The notes beneath the pieces are model-generated. The model was given only the letters and a program-made list of their open reading frames with translations. It made no database searches and was not told where the DNA came from. 40,353 nucleotides of DNA from a virus. The translations under genes and the position numbers were made by a program. Location of the stretch: positions 1 to 40,353 of IMG/VR virus record IMGVR_UViG_3300006030_000044; one strand, written 5' to 3'. Below, piece by piece: positions 9,802 to 16,907 of the stretch (position 1 is its first letter; each line of letters opens with the position of its first letter).

Positions 9802-11355
9802 TTAAACTACAACAGTGCTAATTACACTTGCTGTCCATTTAATAGTCGCTGACGCTTGACCTTTTACTTGCAATTTTAAGGAATCAAAAGTATTATCGGC
9901 ATCAACATAAACTTCCCAAACATTATTAGAATCATCGCCAATTTTTGTCACATGCGCATAGCCAACAATTGCAGAATTTCCAGCCTTATTAGCGACCAAA
10001 CAATCATAATTCCAAGAAGCTGCTTTTTGATTTACAAGATCAAAAGCTGTTATTTGACCCTTAAAAGATACGGCAGAATTTGAAGCTAATGTAATTCTAC
10101 CATTAGTGCCATTTAAAAACATTTCTGTAGTAGTGTTATCTGTGGTTGTGCAATATACTACAAGATGATCACTTTTTGCCTGAGCAGATCCAGAAACAGT
10201 CAATCCTCCAATCGTAATGTCGTTTGCTGTTGATGCTCCATTTGTGGTTGTCGCATCAAGAGTTAATTCTGATGTTACCGGAATATTATAATAAACTGTA
10301 CCGTCGTTAGTAAATGTCCAACGATCAGTTCCTTCGTTCCATAGTAAAGCTGTATTAGTCTGTGTTCCACGCTCAACTTCGACGCCAGCATTTTCACTAG
10401 GAGCAGATCCAGTATAATCTCCATTGAGAAGAACTATACTATCACCAACCGAAACTGTATTACTGTCAATTGTTGTTGTTGTGCCTTGTACAGTAAGATT
10501 TCCAGTGATAATGAGTCCGCCATCAATTCTTAAAACTGTTGGGTCTGATTTATAAACTGAAACTTTATTCGCATCATTAAGACCAAAAATAAGAGCATCA
10601 GCAGAACTTGTTGCTGCTTCCAAAATAACTGGACCAGATTTTACTGTTACTGAATCAGATGCGTCACTACCAAGAATTGTATTACCGCTTACAACCAGAT
10701 CGCCGCCAATATTAATTCCATTTGTAGTGCTATTTCCACTGTTTGTTACGCTTTGTAAATCTCTGCCAAGAGCTTGATCAATAAGAGGTCTCAGCATTCC
10801 AGAGAGACCGTAAACGGCATTTTCGCTAGGAGCAGTAGTTGTTACTCCGCTTGCAATTTGATCACGAACAATGACGGCTGTTGTTCCAGTAGCAGTTAAA
10901 ACGTGACCGTATGTATCATAAGTAAAAGCAATTCCTGTGATCGCTGAACCTGCAAGGGCATTTACTGTAAGATCTGCAACGCTTGATGTATCAGTGTGCG
11001 AAAGTACAATCGCATCATTTGAAACTGAAAGATCTAATGCCGCGCCACCCGAAATTGTTACACTATCAATGAACGAAGTGCCGCTTACTCTACCTGTTAA
11101 ATTAATTGCGGCAATATCGGTTCCAGTAGATAATGCTGAAATTTGATATAGTCCACCAGCGTTAACGTAAAGATAACCAGAGAGACCTGTGCCAAAATCA
11201 AAAACGGCTTTATTGCTTGGAACAGTTCCAGTTGTATTACCAGTAACACTTTGTTCAATAAAGTGCTGCTTAACATCAGCGGCAACTACTGACGCATCGC
11301 CAGTAGTGAAATTGATTTGATTGCCGATTTGTATTCCTGTATAATAAATTGCCAT
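9802..11355 (-). CDS. tail fibre/appendage structural protein
   Basis: The protein has 517 residues and is rich in Thr, Ser, Gly and Val with no predicted membrane segments. It shares with the giant fibre a conserved block (GGLIITGNLTVQGTTTTIDS, then SVGDSIVLLNGDYTG), a motif widely seen in phage fibres and probably a beta-helical segment. The C-terminal 120 residues (DHLVVYCTTTDNTTTEMFLN onward) form a separate beta domain ending in KGQASATIKWTASVISTVVV. That ending resembles the ending of the next upstream protein (GKTDTTIRWVGYLNLTEVR), which suggests a shared C-terminal fold. The start is supported by a GGAG ribosome-binding site and by a GTGTAAA element 22 nt upstream. Confidence 0.78.
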   Translation of the reverse strand: MAIYYTGIQIGNQINFTTGDASVVAADVKQHFIEQSVTGNTTGTVPSNKAVFDFGTGLSGYLYVNAGGLYQISALSTGTDIAAINLTGRVSGTSFIDSVTISGGAALDLSVSNDAIVLSHTDTSSVADLTVNALAGSAITGIAFTYDTYGHVLTATGTTAVIVRDQIASGVTTTAPSENAVYGLSGMLRPLIDQALGRDLQSVTNSGNSTTNGINIGGDLVVSGNTILGSDASDSVTVKSGPVILEAATSSADALIFGLNDANKVSVYKSDPTVLRIDGGLIITGNLTVQGTTTTIDSNTVSVGDSIVLLNGDYTGSAPSENAGVEVERGTQTNTALLWNEGTDRWTFTNDGTVYYNIPVTSELTLDATTTNGASTANDITIGGLTVSGSAQAKSDHLVVYCTTTDNTTTEMFLNGTNGRITLASNSAVSFKGQITAFDLVNQKAASWNYDCLVANKAGNSAIVGYAHVTKIGDDSNNVWEVYVDADNTFDSLKLQVKGQASATIKWTASVISTVVV

Positions 11356-11378
11356 TTTATTTTTCTCCGGTTATATAA

Positions 11379-11385
11379 TTTACAC
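11379..11385 (-). promoter_or_regulatory. GTGTAAA element (candidate late promoter)
   Basis: GTGTAAA followed by TTATATAA lies 3 nt beyond the stop of the upstream gene and 23 nt before the ATG of the appendage gene. It is one of about nine copies of this element that do not depend on a stop codon. No -35 box is evident. A promoter role is inferred. Confidence 0.45.
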
Positions 11386-11388
11386 GAT

Positions 11389-12108
11389 TTATCTTACTTC
11401 TGTTAAATTTAAATAACCGACCCAACGTATAGTTGTGTCGGTTTTTCCTGCTACTTGTATTTTTAAGTAGCCATAGGAAGTATCCGCTGAAATAGCTATG
11501 CCGCTGCACCCAATCTCATCTGCAAAACGGATAGTTTGCAAGTTTCCTACTATTTGCGTAAAGCCAGCGCTTGCGCCTTTTTTGATACCTCCATCTGAAT
11601 TAAAAATAGCTGTATTGTTGTTAGTGTCCTTAGCTATAACTCTTAATTTAAAATACCAAGAAGAATTATCTGGCAAAGACAATTTTTTAGTAGTATTTGC
11701 GAACTGCAATTCTTGCAGCGAGTCGTTTGCGGTTTCTCTTTTTAAAATAAACTCTGAAACTTGAGCGTCTCCATCAGTAGAGAAATTTCCATCTGACATT
11801 ACTCGCAAACCAGTAAGATAATTATTATATCCAGAGCCTTGTAAAACTGTTCCGCTTACAGTTAGATTTTTTTCAAATATTACATTATTGCTTGGGTCAA
11901 TTTTATCTTCCCACAGGCCTGTAACAAATGAATATTGGCCACTTGTTAAATGGAAATACTCTCCACTCGTTCCACCTTGTAAGTCAGGCGAAGAATTATG
12001 CAATAATTGATCAGTTTCAATTAAAGATACTGGACCTTCAGCACCAGAAACAATAACTTCTGTTGGTGATTGAATTCCCGAAACTATAATTTCTACTACG
12101 TCTGGCAT
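11389..12108 (-). CDS. virion structural protein, fibre-like
   Basis: A 239-residue protein beginning MPDVVEIIVSGIQSPTEVIV. It carries LTSGQYSFVTGLWEDKIDP and an EKNLTVSGTVLQGSGYNNYL segment, both typical of short beta-rich segments in phage fibre proteins. The C-terminal 80 residues (ISADTSYGYLKIQVAGK, then DTTIRWVGYL) parallel the C-terminus of the downstream appendage protein, so the two may share a tip domain or be paralogues. The gene begins 1 bp after the stop of the Ig-like gene upstream and should be cotranscribed with it. I cannot assign a more exact role than tail or baseplate appendage. Confidence 0.68.
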   Translation of the reverse strand: MPDVVEIIVSGIQSPTEVIVSGAEGPVSLIETDQLLHNSSPDLQGGTSGEYFHLTSGQYSFVTGLWEDKIDPSNNVIFEKNLTVSGTVLQGSGYNNYLTGLRVMSDGNFSTDGDAQVSEFILKRETANDSLQELQFANTTKKLSLPDNSSWYFKLRVIAKDTNNNTAIFNSDGGIKKGASAGFTQIVGNLQTIRFADEIGCSGIAISADTSYGYLKIQVAGKTDTTIRWVGYLNLTEVR

Positions 12109-12109
12109 T

Positions 12110-12451
12110 TTATGATAATGTGGTTATGTTTGTATCAACATATACCGTACCCTTCATAATTTTTTGAAAGGTATTATTTTGATACTTAACCAGCACATCA
12201 TATTTTAAAGGACCAGGATGAAGAACAGCAGTTTGAGCGGCAGTCAAAGAAAGAGTAATTTGACCAGAAGCGGGAGAAGTTTTTGTAACAGTAAAAGTCT
12301 GTATTGTTGGAAAATAATAATCTTGCTTTATTTCAGCATCTATAGTTGCATTAGTGACATCAATTACACTACCGTTGCTGTCTTTTAATACTAATGTTAT
12401 TGAGAAATCCGTATTTCTTTCAATAGAAAGATTATATGTTGATGCGGACAT
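12110..12451 (-). CDS. Ig-like (BppU-type) tail protein
   Basis: This 113-residue protein reads as a single Ig-like beta sandwich: a short strand (YNLSIERNTDF), LVLKDSNGSVIDVTNATI, then TKTSPASGQITLSLTAAQT and YDVLVKYQNNTF. That layout is common in small phage proteins of the BppU N-terminal type, in which a 'built from ligand-free' beta domain attaches receptor-binding parts to the baseplate. The family name is an inference by eye. The gene has a 73-bp intergenic region upstream holding a GTGTAAA element, so it may begin a transcription unit with the two fibre genes after it. Confidence 0.62.
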   Translation of the reverse strand: MSASTYNLSIERNTDFSITLVLKDSNGSVIDVTNATIDAEIKQDYYFPTIQTFTVTKTSPASGQITLSLTAAQTAVLHPGPLKYDVLVKYQNNTFQKIMKGTVYVDTNITTLS

Positions 12452-12470
12452 GATGGTGGCTACTAATCAA

Positions 12471-12477
12471 TTTACAC
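12471..12477 (-). promoter_or_regulatory. GTGTAAA element (candidate late promoter)
   Basis: GTGTAAATTGATTA lies in the 73-bp gap upstream of the Ig-like gene; 19 nt separate the 7-mer from the ATG. No upstream stop codon or gene overlaps it. Confidence 0.45.
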
Positions 12478-12524
12478 AAAAAGCGCACCGTAAAGATGCT
12501 CTTAAAAACAATTATTTTAGGCTT

Positions 12525-13019
12525 TTAGCCTCTCACATAAGTATTATAAAATCCTGTGCCAGTCAAAGTTAATACGTCATTAAGCATATTTTTCGCACCA
12601 ACCTGTAATGGCGCAGCTTGATATGAATTATAAGATGCTACAAGACGATTAAGCTCATCAAAATTATCTTTGGACATTTGACGAAATTGTTTGCTAATTT
12701 CGTTGCTATTGACGAATGTTACGGAACTATCTTCATCTCGGATCGAAATAATAGCACTGCCAGATCCACCAGCCGCAGCTTTAATGGCATTTCTAGACTT
12801 TTTCTTATAATAATGACCTAAATATAAATGCTTATAAATATTCGCTTGCTCTTGAGTCAATTCTGCCGCTGCGCCACTAAGATCAGTATAAATTAAATTA
12901 TTTAACTCTCCTAGATTAGCCTCCATCCAGCCAGAAATTGAACTGAGATTTACCTCTGAGGTATCAGCGTCAAATTCGTAGAAAAAAATGCCACTTGCGA
13001 CTTGAAATAAATTAGCCAT
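12525..13019 (-). CDS. putative connector/neck protein
   Basis: A 164-residue, mostly helical protein with no membrane segment. It begins MANLFQVASGIFFYEFDADT and includes ELTQEQANIYKHLYLGHYYK followed by a basic patch (KKKSRNAIKAAAGG). The C-terminal half has FRQMSKDNFDELNRLVASYN. The size, the position between the capsid genes and the tail genes, and the small overlap with the preceding gene (8 bp) fit a head-completion or neck protein. I recognise no family motif, so this is inference from context only. Confidence 0.6.
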   Translation of the reverse strand: MANLFQVASGIFFYEFDADTSEVNLSSISGWMEANLGELNNLIYTDLSGAAAELTQEQANIYKHLYLGHYYKKKSRNAIKAAAGGSGSAIISIRDEDSSVTFVNSNEISKQFRQMSKDNFDELNRLVASYNSYQAAPLQVGAKNMLNDVLTLTGTGFYNTYVRG

Positions 13020-13407
13020 TTAAAATTTTAGTGAGCTTTTCTTTTTGCTCTTTTGAGAACATCTCTTTTTGTTGTGGTTGAGGGGAGAAATATCCTCTGG
13101 ACTGCACATTCTGAGTATCAAATTGACGTAAAAGACGGGTTTTGATAGCGGCCATAGTGCCTGACCCATCTATCTTGAGTTTTCGTGCAAAATCTTGCAA
13201 CTGTAACTGCGACATATTATCAATATCTTCTTCAAAAATTTTACGATTAGCTGTGCCAAAAATATTAACTTCTTTAATGCCAAGAACTACTTCTAACTCT
13301 CTTACTTTTGAGCGATATTCGGATGAATTTTTATCCGCGATAGAATTAAGCTGATCTAACAGACTAGCTTTGCTGACTTCAGTAGACTGTCCAGTTGAGA
13401 TTTCCAT
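13012..13407 (-). CDS. SAP-like small virion/DNA-associated protein
   Basis: About 131 residues. I chose the ATG at 13407 (MEISTGQSTEV) because the longer reading would need a TTG start inside the GTGTAAA element. Residues near 74-100 (MSQLQLQDFARKLKIDGSGT then IKTRLLRQF) resemble a SAP-type helix-extended-helix motif, which often binds DNA. The C-terminus is charged and helical. The gene lies just after a strong terminator that ends the capsid gene, so it needs its own promoter; the GTGTAAAT 18 nt before the ATG is the best candidate. Its stop overlaps the next gene by 8 bp. It could be a head-tail connector component; the function is unproven. Confidence 0.62.
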   Translation of the reverse strand: MEISTGQSTEVSKASLLDQLNSIADKNSSEYRSKVRELEVVLGIKEVNIFGTANRKIFEEDIDNMSQLQLQDFARKLKIDGSGTMAAIKTRLLRQFDTQNVQSRGYFSPQPQQKEMFSKEQKEKLTKILNG

Positions 13408-13426
13408 ACTAAATACTATCGTAACA

Positions 13427-13433
13427 TTTACAC
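13427..13433 (-). promoter_or_regulatory. GTGTAAA element after terminator (candidate late promoter)
   Basis: GTGTAAAT lies between the capsid terminator (13457-13486) and the ATG at 13407; 19 nt separate the 7-mer from the ATG. Because the terminator should stop read-through, some promoter must lie here. This is the strongest positional argument that GTGTAAA is a promoter element. Confidence 0.5.
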
Positions 13434-13456
13434 ATTTCAATGATTTAAATGAAATA

Positions 13457-13486
13457 AAAAACCCGCCCCTTTCGAGGCGGGTTTTT
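13457..13486 (-). terminator. Rho-independent terminator after the major capsid gene
   Basis: An 11-bp perfect stem (AAAAACCCGCC pairing with GGCGGGTTTTT) with an 8-nt loop CCTTTCGA. On the minus strand the GC-rich stem ends in a T run, giving an intrinsic terminator 16 bp after the capsid stop codon. Because the stem has A/T tails on both sides, it may work in both directions. Confidence 0.9.
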
Positions 13487-13502
13487 AACAGGTTTTTAAA
13501 CC

Positions 13503-14642
13503 TTAGACGATCTTGCCGAGCAGAGCGCGAACATCAAGAACTACGCGACCTTCCTCAAGGGAGCCGAAGTAGCCAATCTTGTTCTGACGGATGCTGTATT
13601 GATCATCAGCGACCAGCGAGAATTCCGAATTGGAATCTGGATCAGTTGCTACAACACGGAGGAGTGAATCGCGAGTGCGATCAATACCTACGATGATTTC
13701 TTCAGAAGCGGCGGTGAAACCGTTAGAGCCTGTGCCATCAGCTTTTGTGTAAGCTGTAGCGCCAGCGGCTGTGCCGAAGATTGTGTTGAATTTCTGACCT
13801 TTTCCAAGCTCGCTGAACTCAAGGATGGAAACACCGTAGAAGCTGGGAATGCCAGCGGCACCATAAATGGCGCTGCGCATCTCATCAGTAGCGGTGATAC
13901 CAACTGTTGAGCCTGTGCCGCCAGAAGCTGTAACTCCAGCAACAGTGTTGATGGGGTTATAAGCCATAGCGCGAATCTGCTCAACAATCTCTGGAGAAAC
14001 CAGAAGATCAGTTACACCAACACGCGAACCAGTAGCGGGTGTGCCTTTGGCCCATGATGTGTTAATGCGCTTTGCGAGTGTGAGCAGTTCGTTCAAATCG
14101 GCAAGAAGGAAACGTCCAGAGGTATTTGAGCGCTGGATATGTTTCTTACCGTTTGTGGAGGCGTTAGCCAGAGCAGTCATTGCCAGTGTGGCAGAGGTGC
14201 GCTCCTGCTTGAGCAGGATTTCCTGAGCCATACGGGTGAAGGTTTTGGCGACGACATCCATACGATGCTTGGCAGCGTAACGGCGGTCAAAGGAGAGGGC
14301 GCTGTCCAACGAATAAGTTGTCAGCTTCATCTCTGAGACTGTGGGAAGAACCTGATTGGTGGGAAGACCACCAGCTACGGACTGCGAGTATACAGTGATG
14401 TAGTCCTCGTCAGTTACGTCGTAGTACAGGTCAAGAGGAATGCTGGGATTATCATCAGCGTTATAGGAGAGGCTTGTGAACAAGTTGCTCAGTGTGGGAG
14501 CATTGTTGATAACCTCTGCGAGAACGGGTCCGATGAACTCAGCGAGTGCGACTTGAGCATCATAAGCAACAGTGCGATTGCGGCTAGCCATTGCTTTGAT
14601 AAGCTCAATCTGTTCTGGGGTGCGCTTTAATGTGATTTTCAT
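13503..14642 (-). CDS. major capsid protein
   Basis: A 379-residue protein that forms the icosahedral shell, inferred from its position after portal, protease/scaffold and decoration genes, its size and its sequence style. It begins with a helical region (KRTPEQIELIKAMASRNRTV), passes through VINNAPTLSNLFTSLSYNAD and PLDLYYDVTDEDYITVYSQS, and has a long helix (MDVVAKTFTRMAQEILLKQE) typical of the HK97-fold spine. The C-terminal part contains a VVATDPDSNSEFSLVADDQY strand pair. Codon choice is clearly more GC-rich than in the flanking AT-rich genes, as expected for the most abundant protein. A strong AAAGGA ribosome-binding site precedes the ATG and a strong terminator follows the stop. Confidence 0.88.
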   Translation of the reverse strand: MKITLKRTPEQIELIKAMASRNRTVAYDAQVALAEFIGPVLAEVINNAPTLSNLFTSLSYNADDNPSIPLDLYYDVTDEDYITVYSQSVAGGLPTNQVLPTVSEMKLTTYSLDSALSFDRRYAAKHRMDVVAKTFTRMAQEILLKQERTSATLAMTALANASTNGKKHIQRSNTSGRFLLADLNELLTLAKRINTSWAKGTPATGSRVGVTDLLVSPEIVEQIRAMAYNPINTVAGVTASGGTGSTVGITATDEMRSAIYGAAGIPSFYGVSILEFSELGKGQKFNTIFGTAAGATAYTKADGTGSNGFTAASEEIIVGIDRTRDSLLRVVATDPDSNSEFSLVADDQYSIRQNKIGYFGSLEEGRVVLDVRALLGKIV

Positions 14643-14662
14643 TTAAGTTGTTTCCTTTCTTA

Positions 14663-15283
14663 TTACATGCGCAGACCTACTACTGCGAAGTTGCCCGCAT
14701 AAGCGTCAGAAACGCTTGTGAGTGCGGTGCGTGAACCTGTGCCGAGAACGATGCCGAGTTTGCCAGCATCACTGTGGGCGCAGCCGGTAACTTTACCACC
14801 ATTGGCGGAAAGCTTGAAGCCTGAGCCAACGGTAAGAGTACCGTCGATAGCCGCAGATCCAAGAGTGAAGATGCCGCGAGTAGCGACTGGAACGGCTTGG
14901 CCGGGCAGTACGCACATCAGCTCTTCAGCTTTTTGGCGATAATAGAGAAGTTTTTCACCATTCTCGTCGTACTTTGCAGTCTGACGGAGAGTGAGACCAA
15001 GGCAGTTGGTCAAGTCACCCGAGGCAGCAGGGGTGATCTTGAGGTTTACCTTTGGATATTGGTTAACACCGACATGGGGGAAGTCGGTCTTGCCGAGATA
15101 AGAGTCGGAAGAGTATGAAACAGGGTCAAGGTCAAAGTTGCCAGCGGAAACTTTGACAAATACCCCTGCGTCACCAGTTCCAACGCCGGTTACGTTTTCG
15201 TTGACAGCTTCGTCAACGAGAGCGTACATGTTTACCACATCATTCTCGTTATATTGACGGAATGGTAGGAGACGATTAGCCAT
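14663..15283 (-). CDS. putative capsid decoration/stabilising protein
   Basis: A 206-residue protein just upstream of the major capsid gene. It has no membrane segment and is beta-rich in the C-terminal half (GIFTLGSAAIDGTLTVGSGF then KLSANGGKVTGCAHSDAGK). Capsid decoration or head-stabilising proteins are commonly found directly beside the major capsid gene. Its codon usage resembles that of the capsid gene, suggesting similarly high expression. It has a strong AAAGGA site, and a CTGTAAAC element lies 19 nt upstream of the ATG. The role is inferred from position and composition; I see no diagnostic motif. Confidence 0.68.
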   Translation of the reverse strand: MANRLLPFRQYNENDVVNMYALVDEAVNENVTGVGTGDAGVFVKVSAGNFDLDPVSYSSDSYLGKTDFPHVGVNQYPKVNLKITPAASGDLTNCLGLTLRQTAKYDENGEKLLYYRQKAEELMCVLPGQAVPVATRGIFTLGSAAIDGTLTVGSGFKLSANGGKVTGCAHSDAGKLGIVLGTGSRTALTSVSDAYAGNFAVVGLRM

Positions 15284-15302
15284 AATAGTTGTCCTTTGAG
15301 TT

Positions 15303-15310
15303 GTTTACAG
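15303..15310 (-). promoter_or_regulatory. CTGTAAAC element (variant of GTGTAAA)
   Basis: The variant CTGTAAAC lies 19 nt before the ATG of the decoration gene, after the stop of the scaffold gene. It matches six of seven positions of the GTGTAAA element. Confidence 0.35.
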
Positions 15311-15320
15311 TTAATTATTA

Positions 15321-16025
15321 TTATTTAGAATAGCTTACGCTAATATTTTCGCGAGAGAACGCTTTGGCGAACTTCTCACGGAAAGACTGCTCAACAGCAA
15401 CCTTGCTGTCAGGAGCTTTGTTGGTAGCCGTTGCGTTTTCAAGCGCAGCAGCAACGTCAGCCTTCTGTTCCTCGACTTTTACTTCGGGGGTTGCAGAAGC
15501 TTTGCTGACTTCTTTGAGACGAGCTTCAACCTGCTCGGAGATTTTCTTTTCAATCTCGGCGGCTTGAGCTTTGATAAACTCTTTGTTCTTATGCTTCCAA
15601 ACGGCAGAGAACTTCTCTTTATAAGAAGCAAATGCCTCTTCGGTAGTCTGAAGAGCTTGAACCTCACCAATGATCAATTTGCGATCTTCGTCGCTGAGAT
15701 CATAAGCGGCATCAAGTTCACCAACGCGAGCATTAAGACGAGCAACGGCCTCTTCTTGGGCTTTTGCTTCTTTAATCTTATTAAGCTCTTCTTGTGTTTT
15801 GGCAAGTTCTGCCTTCATTGATTCTACTGAAGCGACTGTCTCATTGTAAAGCTTCTCGGCTTTGTCCTTAGCGGCCTTCTCGGCTGCAATGGAGTCGCGA
15901 TACTCTGCGTCTTTTTGTTTGATGGCTTCAGCGAAATGGCTGGTCATTGAAGCGACAGCCTCTTCACCAAACTTTTTCTCAAGAAGAGCAGACTTTAACT
16001 CTGTGATAAGTTTTTCTAAGTCCAT
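15321..16025 (-). other. possible independent scaffold product from an internal start
   Basis: An in-frame ATG at 16025 (MDLEKLITELKSALL) would give a 234-residue free scaffold. A TGTAAAA sequence lies 12 nt upstream at about 16038-16044, like the element before other late genes, and codon style changes at this point. No close Shine-Dalgarno is seen, so a separate product is an inference, comparable to nested scaffolds such as lambda Nu3. Confidence 0.4.
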
Positions 16026-16904
16026 ATGGTTTATTGTTTTTACATTTTTTCTCTCTAAAATGGAATTTGATTTTTTATTCGACAAAAACGCTTGAACTTC
16101 TTCGATGCAATTTTCAGTCGCTTCCACCTCTTCATTTTTGTTTTCGTCCTCTTGTAATGAGAATGACGGAGCATCTTCAAATGCTACAACGCCATTGACT
16201 TGCGCAGCTGGATTTGTAGTAAATCCACCACCTAAAGGATAAATTTCTCCAACTATTAATCTATAAACTGGAGTCCCATCTTTTAATTTACCGGAGCCAC
16301 CTTTTGCTTTTAAAAATGGAGCAAACTCTTCAATTTGCTTTGGATCAGTAATAATATCAGCCTCTTTTAAAGATTGACTACCAACCGCTAAATAATAATT
16401 GCTGAAACCAATTTCCCAGCTTGCAGAAATTGAATTATAAAAAGAATCTTTTGGGTCAGAATTTCTCAACATCAGCGATGTAAATTTTTTATCAACAGTT
16501 TTGTAAATAACGCCAGCAACTGATAAATAAACAGGATCAAGACTTTTACCAACTTCTTCTTCTGTCAAAAATTTGTTATCGGAAATTCTATTGAAAGAAT
16601 AATTTGTAATATGGCCAACGACACGTTCTTTGTTGTGCTCAATATTAAGATATTTATTCATAAAGCGCTTTGCAATTTTTGATGCGGTAGCGCCAGAAAT
16701 ACCGTCTCCATTATTATTGATCATATTCGGAACCGCAAGATTAAAAGAAACTCCAAGAAGATCGGGATTATCTTCAAAATCTATTTTTGGAGAAAGCTTT
16801 TTAAGCTCGTCCAAAGAGGCTTTGGATACTTTGAAGCGTTCATCCGAAATACCATAACAAGCGACAGCAACATTGTCCAAAATCGTGCTATACTTGAATG
16901 CCAT
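15321..16904 (-). CDS. fused prohead protease and scaffold
   Basis: A single 527-residue ORF. Residues 1-235 look like a prohead serine protease: ERVVGHITNY supplies a candidate catalytic His, and FYNSISASWEIGFSNYY a candidate Ser. Residues about 294-527 are a charged, Ala/Glu/Lys-rich coiled coil (AAEKAAKDKAEKLYNETVAS onward) like a scaffold core. In T4 these roles are separate genes (21 and 22). A Met at residue 294 (position 16025) begins the scaffold part, and base composition shifts there from AT-rich to the GC-richer style of the capsid gene. The order protease/scaffold, decoration, capsid follows the portal gene by 3 bp. The protease assignment rests on context and motif style; the exact catalytic residues are uncertain. 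Confidence 0.8.
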   Translation of the reverse strand: MAFKYSTILDNVAVACYGISDERFKVSKASLDELKKLSPKIDFEDNPDLLGVSFNLAVPNMINNNGDGISGATASKIAKRFMNKYLNIEHNKERVVGHITNYSFNRISDNKFLTEEEVGKSLDPVYLSVAGVIYKTVDKKFTSLMLRNSDPKDSFYNSISASWEIGFSNYYLAVGSQSLKEADIITDPKQIEEFAPFLKAKGGSGKLKDGTPVYRLIVGEIYPLGGGFTTNPAAQVNGVVAFEDAPSFSLQEDENKNEEVEATENCIEEVQAFLSNKKSNSILERKNVKTINHMDLEKLITELKSALLEKKFGEEAVASMTSHFAEAIKQKDAEYRDSIAAEKAAKDKAEKLYNETVASVESMKAELAKTQEELNKIKEAKAQEEAVARLNARVGELDAAYDLSDEDRKLIIGEVQALQTTEEAFASYKEKFSAVWKHKNKEFIKAQAAEIEKKISEQVEARLKEVSKASATPEVKVEEQKADVAAALENATATNKAPDSKVAVEQSFREKFAKAFSRENISVSYSK

Positions 16905-16907
16905 ATT

